From Betaproteobacteria bacterium (lineage in GTDB: Bacteria > Pseudomonadota > Gammaproteobacteria > Burkholderiales > Casimicrobiaceae): DNA of 64,000 bases. The stretch covers positions 84,486 to 148,485 of the forward strand of contig JADKEV010000015.1 in NCBI GenBank assembly GCA_016717855.1, in the 5' to 3' direction. A model generated the notes under the pieces. The model made no database searches and was not told the DNA's origin. It was given only the letters and a program-made list of their open reading frames with translations. Shown here piece after piece: positions 34,906-44,179 of the stretch; position 1 is the first letter of the stretch, and each line of letters begins with the position of its first letter. Made by a program: the position numbers and the translations under genes.

Positions 34906-37900
34906 TCATGCCGCGGGAGGCGGGGCCAGGAACCGGGCTTCGAACTGTTCCGCCGGCACCGGCCTGCAGAACAGATAGCCCTGCATCTCGTCGCAGTTGA
35001 GCAGGTGCAGCAGCCGCGATTGCTCTTCCGTCTCGACGCCCTCCGCCACCACGTTGAGATTCAGCGAATGGGCCAGGCTGATGATCGTCGACACCAGCGC
35101 CAGCCCCTCCGGCGCGACGGTCATGTCGACGACGAACGAGCGGTCGATCTTGAGCGTGTCGACCGGCAGGCGGGAAAGGTAGCTCAGCGACGAGAAACCG
35201 GTGCCGAAGTCGTCGATGGCGACGGTGACGCCCAGGGCCCGGATCGCCTCCAGGGTGACGATGCTGTGCTGGACGTCCTCCATGATCAGGCTTTCGGTGA
35301 GTTCGAGCTCCAGCCCGGCCGGCGCCCGCGCGTCGACGCCGGTCACCTGCGCGATCTCGGCAATGAAGCCGCGATGGCGCAGCTGCAGCGGCGAGACGTT
35401 CACCGCCATGCGCACGGCGGCGGGCAGCCCGTGATCCTGCCAGCGCAGATGGTCGGCCAGCGCCTGGCGCAGCGCCCAGCGGCCCACGTCGTGAATCAGG
35501 CCGATTTCCTCGAGCACCGGGATGAACCGGCCCGGCGGCACGAGGCCGGTGCGCGGATCGTTCCACCGGATGAGCGCCTCGACACCGGCGAGCTTGCCCG
35601 TCGCGAGGTTCACCTTCGGCTGGTAGTGCAGCACGAACTCGCCCTTGTCGAGAGCCTCGCGCAACTGGGTCTCCAGGCCCAGCCGCTCGACCATCGACTC
35701 GGTCATTTTCTGCGTGTAGAACAGGTAGCGGTCGCCGCTCGCCTTCGCCTTCTTCAGCGCGGCCTCCGCATTCCTGAACAGGACGTCCGCGTCCTCGCCG
35801 TCGTCGGGAAAGAGCGCGGCGCCGACCCGGATGGCGATCCGGAATGTGGCGTCGCCCAGGCGGAACGGGTGCTCCAGGAAGTCCGCCATCAGCTTTTCGA
35901 TCTGCCGCGCCACGTCGGTGTTCTGCCTGACCTCGGGGAGCACCACCGCAAAGTGGTCGGCGCCGAGCCGCGCAATCACGTTGGCGTCGCCCGCGTTGCG
36001 GGTCAGCCACTCCGCCACCTGTTTCAACAGCGCGTCCCCGGCCGCCCGGCCCAGGCTGTCGTTGATGTTCTTGAATCGCTCCAGATCGATCAGCAGCACC
36101 GCGAGCTTGTGCTCGCCGCTGAGGGCGCTGCGCACGTATTGCGCCACGCGATCGAGAAACAGGGCGCGGTTCGCCAGCCCGGTCAGGGTGTCGTACCAGG
36201 CGAGATAGTCGAGCCGCTTCTGCTTGTCGAGGTGGTCGATGGCGAAGGCGACGTCACCCGCGAGCTCCCCCAGCAGCTTCATCTCCTCTTCATGGAAAAA
36301 CTCGCTTTCGGCGGCGTACAGCGCGAATACACCCACCACGCGGTCCGCCACCAGCAGCGGCATGACCGCGATCGAGCGCACACCCGCCTGCGCGTACTCG
36401 CCGGGGAAGCGGACGGCCGGGTCGCTTTGCGAATCGTTGGACACCACTGCGCGCTTCTCCCGGATCGCCCGCGCGACCATCGTATCGGCGGCGGTCTCGC
36501 TGGACGACAGGCGCCGCTTGATCGCGGCCATCAGCCCGTCGTTCTTGCCCGCGGAAGCGACCGGGACAATCCGCATCGCGTCGGGATCGGCGATGGCGAT
36601 CATCGCCATCCGAAATCCGCCCTGCTCGACCGCGATCCGGCAGGCCCCGTTGTACAGTTCGTCGCGGTCGCCGGCGCGGACGATCAGGGAATTGAGTTCG
36701 CTGAGCAGCGCGTACACGCGATTCAGGCGGCTGATCCGGATCTCGTTCTCGCGCAGCTCCCGATTCCTGCGGGAGATTTCCAGTCCGGCCATCTTCAGGT
36801 CATGAATGTCGGTGGAAGTGCCAAACCACTTGCTGGCCTCGCCTTCCGCGTCCCGCATCGGCACGGCCCGGACCAGCCACCAGCGGTATGCCCCATCCGC
36901 GCGCCGCATGCGGGCTTCGAGCGAGTAAGCGCCGGCCGTTGCCGCGGCCTTCCGCCAGGCGTCCAGTGCACGCTGGCGGTCGTCCGGATGGAACGGCTTG
37001 AGCCAGCCGTCGCCCAGGCTGTCCTCCAGCGTCAGCCCCGTGTAATCAATCCACTGCTGGTTGAAGTAGATGTCGGAACCGTCCGCGCTCGCGATCCAGA
37101 CGATTTGCGGAATCGATTCGGCCAGGGTGCGGAATTCCGCCTCGCGCTCCCGCAGCGCCACTTCGGACTCCTTGCGTTCGGTGATGTCGGAAGCGACGCC
37201 CGCCATCCGGAACGGCAAGCCGGCCGCATCCAGGATGGGAAACATCCGCGCGCGTACCCAGCGCACTTCGCCGTCGGGACGGACGATCCGGTACTCATGA
37301 TCCATCGCGATGTTCAGGCCCGCATTGAGACCCGTCGATACCGTATCGAGATCTTCCGGATGGATGGCTTCGGCCCAGGACTGCGGATTGGCATAGAGGC
37401 TCGCGCGCGTCCGGCCCCAGATCTGCTCATACGCCGGGCTCACGTAGTAGATCTGCGAGCCGTCGAGGTTCTGGAGAAAGAACACGTCCGTGATGCTCTC
37501 CGCCATCTGGCGGAACCGCGACTCGCTAACGCGCAGGGTCTCTTCGTTCTGCCGCTCCGCGGTAATGTCCAGATGCATGATCACCGCGCCATTGCGACGG
37601 TCGGCGGCAAGGGGCGCCACGGTCATCAGGAACCAGCGCTGTTCGGTCGGCGAATGAGAGGCGTACTCGATCGAAAACTCCTTTGCCGTGCGGTTGAGCA
37701 CGGAGCGGATGCCATCGGCCGCCCGTTGCGCCTCCGGTGCATCTGTTCTCTGTGCTGCCGCACAGACATCGAAGTAGTTGAGGCCGACGCCACTTCCTTC
37801 GACGTTCAGCGAATTCTCGACGCCAAATCGTCGCCACGCCTCGTTCACGGCGATGATCCGCCCATGATCGTCGAGCAAGGCGATATGCGCAGGCAGCGCG

Positions 37901-38112
37901 TTGAGGATGGCGGTCTGCTTCGCGGCCTCGTCCCGGCGCCAGCGATCCTGGGCATGGCGCAGGACGCTGGCGCGGCCTTTGCGGTTCGCGGCCGTGTCGG
38001 AGCCGTCCGCCGTGAGTTCCTCCAGGCGCTGCTCGGTCCGGTGCAGCGTCTCGATCAGCGCGGCGATTTCATCGTGCGGATCAGGGGAGAGAGTTGTGTC
38101 CGCCCGATTCAT
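34906..38112 (-). CDS. GGDEF-EAL protein C (three PAS, GAF, degenerate GGDEF)
   Basis: A soluble 1068-residue protein with three PAS domains (DDHGRIIAVNEAWRRFG; NLDGSQIYYVSPAYEQIWG; ADGSDIYFNQQWIDYTGLT), GAF (ELYNGACRIAVEQGGFRMAM onward), a GGDEF-like and an EAL domain. GGDEF reads LGADHF, so it is predicted inactive. The EAL domain is complete in its key residues: GVEALIRWNDP, MAVNVSPLQL, LELTESLIM, DDFGTGFSS, LKIDRSFV and AEGVETEEQ, so this is the best phosphodiesterase candidate of the group. The start is taken at ATG 38112 (MNRADTTLSPDPHDEI); ATG 38142 is possible. It is first in the operon C-B-A, and a conserved element lies about 240-290 bp upstream. Its GAF-GGDEF-EAL half is very similar to those of proteins B and E. 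Confidence 0.9.
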   Translation of the reverse strand: MNRADTTLSPDPHDEIAALIETLHRTEQRLEELTADGSDTAANRKGRASVLRHAQDRWRRDEAAKQTAILNALPAHIALLDDHGRIIAVNEAWRRFGVENSLNVEGSGVGLNYFDVCAAAQRTDAPEAQRAADGIRSVLNRTAKEFSIEYASHSPTEQRWFLMTVAPLAADRRNGAVIMHLDITAERQNEETLRVSESRFRQMAESITDVFFLQNLDGSQIYYVSPAYEQIWGRTRASLYANPQSWAEAIHPEDLDTVSTGLNAGLNIAMDHEYRIVRPDGEVRWVRARMFPILDAAGLPFRMAGVASDITERKESEVALREREAEFRTLAESIPQIVWIASADGSDIYFNQQWIDYTGLTLEDSLGDGWLKPFHPDDRQRALDAWRKAAATAGAYSLEARMRRADGAYRWWLVRAVPMRDAEGEASKWFGTSTDIHDLKMAGLEISRRNRELRENEIRISRLNRVYALLSELNSLIVRAGDRDELYNGACRIAVEQGGFRMAMIAIADPDAMRIVPVASAGKNDGLMAAIKRRLSSSETAADTMVARAIREKRAVVSNDSQSDPAVRFPGEYAQAGVRSIAVMPLLVADRVVGVFALYAAESEFFHEEEMKLLGELAGDVAFAIDHLDKQKRLDYLAWYDTLTGLANRALFLDRVAQYVRSALSGEHKLAVLLIDLERFKNINDSLGRAAGDALLKQVAEWLTRNAGDANVIARLGADHFAVVLPEVRQNTDVARQIEKLMADFLEHPFRLGDATFRIAIRVGAALFPDDGEDADVLFRNAEAALKKAKASGDRYLFYTQKMTESMVERLGLETQLREALDKGEFVLHYQPKVNLATGKLAGVEALIRWNDPRTGLVPPGRFIPVLEEIGLIHDVGRWALRQALADHLRWQDHGLPAAVRMAVNVSPLQLRHRGFIAEIAQVTGVDARAPAGLELELTESLIMEDVQHSIVTLEAIRALGVTVAIDDFGTGFSSLSYLSRLPVDTLKIDRSFVVDMTVAPEGLALVSTIISLAHSLNLNVVAEGVETEEQSRLLHLLNCDEMQGYLFCRPVPAEQFEARFLAPPPAA

Positions 38113-38583
38113 GTGACAGTTGCTTCGAATCCCGATACCCATGGAGCGAGAACCGCCCTGCCCGACCCGGGGCCGCCTCTGGGCAACGCGACACGGCCGC
38201 ACAGCCAGCGGCCGCGTGCCGCTTCATTGCAGCCGACGATCCCGCACGGCGCCGTGATCGGCGCACTCGCGATCGAGGTCTTGATGCAAGTCATTTCGAT
38301 CCCTGTCAAAACCGCGTTTCACAAGAGTTTCGGCGATGGTTGCCCCAATATTGACAGTATCGGTCCATTGCCGGTCTCCGTATGTACGGTATCGAACAGA
38401 GTCCGTGCGCGCCGTTAGGCAGACTGCAACGTAAAGTACGCGGCGCGCGATCTCAAGAGGAAAGCGGCAGTTGTGGCCTTGCGATCCGAGCCCGGGATCC
38501 GGGGGGCGGCTGGCGCGCATGCATGCCGCGAGACTCGCTGCCGGATTCCTGCCGCACGTGCCGGGACATCACCCAGGTGACCC
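38113..38583. other. Divergent control region between GGDEF-EAL genes C and D
   Basis: About 470 nt without a credible gene. It holds the 50-bp element described separately (38352-38401) and a GTAAAGT at 38431. An AGGTGA ribosome site (38575-38580) precedes the TTG start of gene D. A TTGACA at 38351 has no -10 at the right distance. Otherwise I see nothing recognisable. Confidence 0.6.
38352..38401 (-). promoter_or_regulatory. Shared upstream element, copy 1 (CCGTA-TG-TACGG palindrome)
   Basis: On the + strand: TGACAG, 20 nt, CCGTATGTACGGTA, 3 nt, AACAGAG. The same three blocks with identical spacing occur at 47218-47267 upstream of the hybrid kinase. The palindrome CCGTA-TG-TACGG (38378-38389) suggests binding of a dimeric regulator. 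Both copies have the same orientation relative to the leftward gene they precede. Confidence 0.65.
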
Positions 38584-41475
38584 TTGAGCCTTCGTTTACG
38601 CATCGTTCTCCTCGTGCTGCTGGCGACACTGACGCCGGCGGCGCTGCTTGGCACCTACTTGGTCGAGCACCGCAGGAATGACATTGGCCAGGCTACCCGC
38701 AACCTCGATGCGCTGGCCAGGTACGCGGCCGGCGATCTCGGCGACAAGGTCAGCGGCACCGTGCAACTGCTGCATGGCTTGTCCCGCGCGGCCGACCTCG
38801 ACGCCGCGGACCAGGGGGTATGCTCGACGTTTCTGCATGATGTGCTCGGCCGCTATCCGCAATACACGGGCCTGCTCACCATCCGGCCCGACGGCCAGCT
38901 GCATTGCGACTCACTGCGCAGCGGGCGCACGCTGGAACTGGCCGACCGCGCGTACTTCAGGCAGGCGCGCGACTCAGGCGAGCCCGCGACTGAGGCGGCG
39001 TTCGGCCGCCTTACCGGCATTGCCGTGCTGCAGGTCGCTTATCCGGCGCGCGACCATCAGGGCGTGCTGCGGTACGTGCTGCTGGCCTCGCTGAATCTGG
39101 CCCAATTCGCGGCCCAGGTCGCCACGGCAAGCCCGCACCCCGGGATGGTGGTGTTGATCTGGGACGACAAAGGCACCCTGATGTTGCGGGTGCCCGACGA
39201 TGGCCCGCGCAAGTTGGCGGGCACGGCACAGGCGGACTCGACGCTGTACAGGTATGTGCAGTCGGCGCCGGCGGGGGCGACCGCCGAACTGCCCGGACCT
39301 GACGGCACCGTAAGATTCTGGGCGCACAGCGTGCTCCCCGTCGCGTCCGGTGCCGGCCTGCGCATCGCGGTCGGCATCCCGCGCGCAGTGTTATTCGAGG
39401 AAGCCGACGCGGTCCTGCGACAAGCGTTGATCCTGCTGGCGAGCGTGTCGCTGCTTGCGTTCCTGGGTGCCCTGCTGGTCGCGGAACTCGGCATACGCCG
39501 GCCTATCGCGCGCATCGCGGCGGCGGCGGCGGGCCAGGGCGGCGGCGATTTCAGCGTGCGCATCGGCCAGCCGTACCCGCGTGGTGAATTGGGCGGGCTG
39601 ATGGCGACGCTGGACACAACGGCCGCGTCGGTGCAGGCGCAGCAGGCCGAGATCGGCCGCCAGGCGGAGGAACTCCGGGGAACCAACCGGACATTGCGCA
39701 TGCTCAGCGCCATCAACTCGACGATCGTCCGGGAACATGACCGCGGCTGTCTGCTCGCCGAAGCCTGCAGGATCGCCACCGAGGAGGGCCAGTTTCCGAT
39801 CGCCTGGGCCGGCCTGCTCGAGCGCGGGACCATGCAGGTCGAGCCGGTGGCCTGGGCGGGGGTCACCCGCGAGTACTTCGAGTCGCTGCCGCGCGCGGCC
39901 GCGGACCCGGCCAACGTCATCGGCCAGGTGTTCCGCGACCGGCGCGCGGTGGTCGTCAACGACATCGCTGCCGCACCCCGGCTGGTCATGGGGAAAACGG
40001 CGCTGGCGCTGGGTTCCCGGGCCTTCGCCTCGTTTCCTCTTTTCGTCTCGGGCGCAGTGGCCGGCGTGTTTGTGCTGCACGCCCCCGTAGCCGGCTTTTT
40101 CGACGAACAGGAAATGAAGTTGCTGGGCGAGCTCGCCGGCGACGTCTCGTTCGCGCTCGAGTTCATCGAGAAGTCCGAGAAGCTCCAGTACCTCGCCTAC
40201 CATGACGCATTGACGGGTCTCCCCAACCGCACGCTGTTTCACGAGCGCCTGAGCCAGGTCCTCGACTCTGCGGTGCGCGACGGGCACAACCTGAGCGTGG
40301 TCGTCGCCGACATCGAACGCTTCCGGCGCATCAACGATACGTTCGGCCGGCCGGCCGGCGACGAACTGCTCAGGCAGATCGCCGACCGCGGCAGCCGCAC
40401 GCTCCCCAATCCGCACTGGCTGGCCCGCATCGGCTCCGATCATTTCGCCTACATGATCGCGGATCTGTCCGATCCCGGCGATATCGCGCGCCGTGTCCTG
40501 CAGGCGCACGAGGCGCTGTTCGACGAGCCCTTCCACCTTGGAGAAACCGATGTGCGCGTCGCGGCGAGATTCGGCATCGCGGTGGTTTCGACGGACGGCG
40601 CAGACGCCGACACGCTATTCGCCAATGCCGAGGCCGCGCTGGGCAAGGCCAAGGCCGGCAGAGAGCGTTACCTGTTCCATGCGCCGCAGATGACCGAGCG
40701 GGCGGTCGAAAAGCTCGCGCTGGAGAACCTGTTGCGCCGGGCCCTGGAGAAGGGCGAGTTCGTGCTGCGTTACCAGCCCCAGGTCGATCTGAAGACCCGG
40801 CGCATCGCCGGCGTCGAGGCGCTGCTCTACTGGCAGAGCCCGGAACTGGGCCTGATGCCGCGGCTGAAGTTCGTCCCGCTGCTGGAGGAAACCGGACTGA
40901 TACTGCAAGTGGGCGCGTGGGCGCTGCGGCAGGCCGCGACCGACCATCGGGCGTGGCGGGAAGCCGGACTGAACCCGCCCCGGCTCGCCGTCGACATCTC
41001 GCCGGTTCAGCTGCGCCAGCGCGACTTCGTGCAGGTCGTCGGTCGCGCGGTCGCCGCGGGCGGCACGCCGCCGGGCATTGACCTCGAAATCACCGAAAGC
41101 GAATTGATCGAAGACATCGAAGGCTACATACTGAAGCTCGAGGAAGTCCGCGCGCTGGGCATCGGGCTCGCCATCGACAACTTCGGCACCGGCCACTCAT
41201 CGCTCGCCAACCTGGCAAGGCTGCCCGTGCAGGCGTTGAAGATAGACCGCGTGTTCATCAAGGCCATGCTGAACGACCCGCAGACCATGACCATGGTCTC
41301 GACGATCATCTCGCTCGCGCACTCGCTGCGGCTCACGGTGATCGCCGACGGCGTGGACACCGAGGATCAGGCCAAGATGCTGCGCCTGCTGCGCTGCGAC
41401 CAGATGCAGGGCCGGGTGTTCAGCCGGTCGGTGCCGCAGGAGGAGTTGCTCCAGCTCCTGCGGCAGGAGCGGTGA
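38584..41475 (+). CDS. GGDEF-EAL protein D (membrane Cache-HAMP-GAF, both catalytic domains degenerate)
   Basis: A 963-residue membrane receptor. TM1 is LRIVLLVLLATLTPAALLGT; a periplasmic Cache domain (TIRPDGQLHCDSLRSG, ADRAYFRQARDSGEPA) runs to about residue 270; then TM2 (ALILLASVSLLAFLGALLV), HAMP, GAF (about 375-510), GGDEF-like and EAL domains. GGDEF reads IGSDHF. In the EAL domain the Glu of VEALLYW (745) remains, but the conserved Asn is Asp804 (AVDISPVQL), the second Asp of DDFGTG is Asn866 (IDNFGTG), and AEGVET is ADGVDT. It is therefore probably a non-enzymatic c-di-GMP-binding or signalling receptor. TTG 38584 has AGGTGA 3 nt upstream. It is transcribed alone, convergent with gene E. 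Confidence 0.88.
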   Translation: MSLRLRIVLLVLLATLTPAALLGTYLVEHRRNDIGQATRNLDALARYAAGDLGDKVSGTVQLLHGLSRAADLDAADQGVCSTFLHDVLGRYPQYTGLLTIRPDGQLHCDSLRSGRTLELADRAYFRQARDSGEPATEAAFGRLTGIAVLQVAYPARDHQGVLRYVLLASLNLAQFAAQVATASPHPGMVVLIWDDKGTLMLRVPDDGPRKLAGTAQADSTLYRYVQSAPAGATAELPGPDGTVRFWAHSVLPVASGAGLRIAVGIPRAVLFEEADAVLRQALILLASVSLLAFLGALLVAELGIRRPIARIAAAAAGQGGGDFSVRIGQPYPRGELGGLMATLDTTAASVQAQQAEIGRQAEELRGTNRTLRMLSAINSTIVREHDRGCLLAEACRIATEEGQFPIAWAGLLERGTMQVEPVAWAGVTREYFESLPRAAADPANVIGQVFRDRRAVVVNDIAAAPRLVMGKTALALGSRAFASFPLFVSGAVAGVFVLHAPVAGFFDEQEMKLLGELAGDVSFALEFIEKSEKLQYLAYHDALTGLPNRTLFHERLSQVLDSAVRDGHNLSVVVADIERFRRINDTFGRPAGDELLRQIADRGSRTLPNPHWLARIGSDHFAYMIADLSDPGDIARRVLQAHEALFDEPFHLGETDVRVAARFGIAVVSTDGADADTLFANAEAALGKAKAGRERYLFHAPQMTERAVEKLALENLLRRALEKGEFVLRYQPQVDLKTRRIAGVEALLYWQSPELGLMPRLKFVPLLEETGLILQVGAWALRQAATDHRAWREAGLNPPRLAVDISPVQLRQRDFVQVVGRAVAAGGTPPGIDLEITESELIEDIEGYILKLEEVRALGIGLAIDNFGTGHSSLANLARLPVQALKIDRVFIKAMLNDPQTMTMVSTIISLAHSLRLTVIADGVDTEDQAKMLRLLRCDQMQGRVFSRSVPQEELLQLLRQER

Positions 41476-41527
41476 CCGTTGGCTGTCCGCCTCCAGCCTT
41501 CAGGCGCGGGCGCGCGCGGCGCTTGCC

Positions 41528-44179
41528 TCAAGGGTCTCGCACTGGGACTCCGGCGGCGGGCGCCGCGAGGAAGCGGGCTTCGAACACCGCGCCCGGCACG
41601 GCCTGGCTGAACAGGAACCCCTGCATCTCGTCGCAGCGCAGCAGGCGGAGCAGGTGCGATTGCTCCTCGGTCTCGACGCCTTCCGCCACCACCTTGCGCT
41701 TGAGCGAGTGCGCCAGGCTGATGATCGTGGACACCAGCGCCAGGCCTTCGGGCGAGGCGGTCATGTCGACGACAAACGAGCGGTCGATCTTGAGCGTGTC
41801 CGCCGGCAGCCGGGACAAGTAGCTCAGCGACGAGAAGCCGGTGCCGAAGTCGTCGATGGCGACGGTCACGCCCATGCGGCGGATCACCTGCAGCGTGGCT
41901 ATGCTGTGCTTGATGTCGTCCATGATCAGGCCGGTGAGTTCCAGCTCCAGCCCGGCGGCAGCCAGCGCATCGACGCCGATGGCCTGCGTGATCTCGGCAA
42001 TGAAGCCGCGATGGCGCAATTGCAGCAACGACACGTTGACCGCGATGCGCACTGCCGGCAACCCCGCGGCGCGCCAGCGCAGGTAGTCGGCGATGGCCTG
42101 CCGCGTCGCCCACCGCCCGACTTCATGAATCAGCCCGATCTCCTCCAGGATGGGGATGAAGCCGACCGGGGGCACCAGCCCGGTTCGCGGATCGTTCCAC
42201 CGGATCAGCGCTTCGGCGCTGGTGATCCGGCCGTTCTGGAGATTCACCTTGGGCTGGTAATGCAGCACGAATTCTTCGCGGTCCAATGCCTGGCGCAGCT
42301 GATTCTCCAGCGTCAGCCGGCCGGCCACCGTTTCCGTCATCCGCTGCGTGTAGAAGAGGAAGCGCTCGCCGCTCGCCTTGGCCTTCTTGAGCGCGGCCTC
42401 GGCGTTCCGGAACAACGAGTCGGCGCCGGCGCCGTCGTCCGGAAACAGCGCGATGCCGGCTTTGGCGGAAATCCGGAAGTCGGCGTCCTGCCGGTGGAAC
42501 GGATGCTCGGAAAATGCCTCCAGGGATCTCTCGATCTGTCGCCCCATGTCGCTCGCCTGCCTGACTTCGGGCGTCAACACGGCAAAACGATCGGCGCCAA
42601 TGCGCGCCACCAGATTGGCCTCCCCGGCGTTCTGCGTGAGCCACTCCGCCACCTGCCGCAGCAACGCATCGCCGGCGGTCTGCCCGAAGCTGTCGTTGAT
42701 GTTCTTGAACCGCTCCACATCGAACAGGCTCACGGCGAGCTTGTGACCGCCACTGGCCGCGCTGCGCATGGATTGCGCCACCCGCTCGAGAAACAGGCTG
42801 CGATTGGCCAGGCCGGTGAGCGCGTCGTAGTACGCGAGATAGTCGAGCCGTTCCTGCTTGTCGATGTTGTCGATGGCGAAGGCAACGTCGCCGGCCAGCT
42901 CGGTGAGCAGCCGCATCTCGTCCGCGTGGAAGAACTCGACCTCGCCGGCGTACAGCGCGAGCGCACCTACCGCGCCGCCGCCGACGATCAGCGGCAGCAC
43001 GGCCATCGAGCCGACGCCGGATTCCGCATGCCTCCCGCCCGATGGCAGATGCGGATCATGTTGCGAGTCGTTGGACACCACCGCGCGTTTTTCCCTGATC
43101 GCCCGCGCGACCAGCGTAACCGCCGCATCCTCCGTCGCGGCAAGGTGGGCCTTGATGGCGCGCATCAACTCCGCATCCTTGCCCGCCCAGGCGAGCGGGA
43201 CCGCCTGCGCGCCGCCGGGAGCGACGATCGCGATCAGCGCCATCCTGAATCCGCCAACTTCGACGGCGATCCGGCAAGCCTCCCTGAACAACTCATCGCG
43301 TTCGCGCACGCGCACGATCAGCGTATTGATGCCGCTCAACACCGCATACACGCGATTGAGCTGGACGATCCGGTCCGCCGCTTTCTTCCGTTCAGTGATG
43401 TCGCGGATCATCCCGACGATGATCCAGTCGGCGCCCGAGCGTTGCGCGTGCCGGTGCATTTCCACCTGCAACACCGAACCATCCTTCCTGTGCACGCAGG
43501 TTTCGGCGGCCTCGCTCTCGCCGTGGGCGGCGATGAGGGCATCGTACCTGCCCTCCAGTTGCGCGGGCGTGACGCCGTCTATCCGCGCCGGGTCCAGCAG
43601 GAGCATTTCTTCGCGCGCATAGCCGAGCAGGTCGCACGCCGTCGCATTGACCTCGACGATGCGCATGGTGGTGCGGTTGACGAGCATGATCGCGTCGGCG
43701 GTCGTGTCCATCGCCGTGCGGAATCGCTGCAGATCCGCCGTGCGCTCCTGCACCTGCCTTTCCAGGATCAGGCTGTGGTCCCTGAAAAAGTCGCCGAGCG
43801 TCTTCAGCCGCAGCAGATTGCGCACGCGCACCCACAGTTCGGCCCGGTCGACCGGCTTGGTCAGGAACTCCTCCGCGCCGGCATTGAGACCCGCCAGTCG
43901 CGCCTCGCGATCGGTCTGCGCCGTGACCATCACGATCGGTATGTGGGCGGTGGCGGGGTCAGCCTTGAGGATGGCGGCGACCTGGTGGCCGTTCATGCCC
44001 GGCATCATGACGTCGAGCAGGATCAGGTCCGGCGCGGACTCGGCGACCGCGGCCAGCGCCGCCTCGCCGCTGGCCGCGCTGCGCGTGCGATAGCCTTCCG
44101 GCAGCAGCAGCGCTTCGAGCAGCTTGCGATTCTGGAGTTCGTCGTCGACGATCAGGATGGTGGCGGCGGTTTGCGTCAT
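41528..44179 (-). CDS. Response regulator GGDEF-EAL protein E (REC-PAS-GAF), EAL catalytic Glu deleted
   Basis: An 883-residue cytoplasmic response regulator: REC (residues 4-125, phospho-acceptor Asp56 in LILLDVMMPGMNG), PAS (about 145-265), GAF (about 290-420), GGDEF-like and EAL domains. GGDEF is IGADRF (degenerate). The EAL domain keeps AEALIRW, IAVNVSLLQL, DDFGTGFSS, LKIDRSFV and AEGVETEEQ. However, the usual LELTESLIM reads LELTGLIM (Thr749-Gly750): one codon is gone and the metal-binding Glu is lost. Loss of phosphodiesterase activity is predicted. ATG 44179 overlaps the single-domain regulator stop by 4 nt. It is third in the operon after the hybrid kinase and that regulator, so its REC is probably phosphorylated by them. 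Confidence 0.9.
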   Translation of the reverse strand: MTQTAATILIVDDELQNRKLLEALLLPEGYRTRSAASGEAALAAVAESAPDLILLDVMMPGMNGHQVAAILKADPATAHIPIVMVTAQTDREARLAGLNAGAEEFLTKPVDRAELWVRVRNLLRLKTLGDFFRDHSLILERQVQERTADLQRFRTAMDTTADAIMLVNRTTMRIVEVNATACDLLGYAREEMLLLDPARIDGVTPAQLEGRYDALIAAHGESEAAETCVHRKDGSVLQVEMHRHAQRSGADWIIVGMIRDITERKKAADRIVQLNRVYAVLSGINTLIVRVRERDELFREACRIAVEVGGFRMALIAIVAPGGAQAVPLAWAGKDAELMRAIKAHLAATEDAAVTLVARAIREKRAVVSNDSQHDPHLPSGGRHAESGVGSMAVLPLIVGGGAVGALALYAGEVEFFHADEMRLLTELAGDVAFAIDNIDKQERLDYLAYYDALTGLANRSLFLERVAQSMRSAASGGHKLAVSLFDVERFKNINDSFGQTAGDALLRQVAEWLTQNAGEANLVARIGADRFAVLTPEVRQASDMGRQIERSLEAFSEHPFHRQDADFRISAKAGIALFPDDGAGADSLFRNAEAALKKAKASGERFLFYTQRMTETVAGRLTLENQLRQALDREEFVLHYQPKVNLQNGRITSAEALIRWNDPRTGLVPPVGFIPILEEIGLIHEVGRWATRQAIADYLRWRAAGLPAVRIAVNVSLLQLRHRGFIAEITQAIGVDALAAAGLELELTGLIMDDIKHSIATLQVIRRMGVTVAIDDFGTGFSSLSYLSRLPADTLKIDRSFVVDMTASPEGLALVSTIISLAHSLKRKVVAEGVETEEQSHLLRLLRCDEMQGFLFSQAVPGAVFEARFLAAPAAGVPVRDP

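Noticed and set aside
38351..38390. TTGACA at 38351 as the -35 of an ordinary promoter for gene D
   Set aside because: No acceptable -10 lies 16-18 bp downstream, and the second copy of the element has CTGACA; the TGACAG block fits the shared element better.
38431..38437. TAAAG motifs at 38432 and 47294 as flagellar sigma28 promoters
   Set aside because: No GCCGATAA-like -10 follows at the required distance, and at 47294 the direction would point away from the regulated gene.
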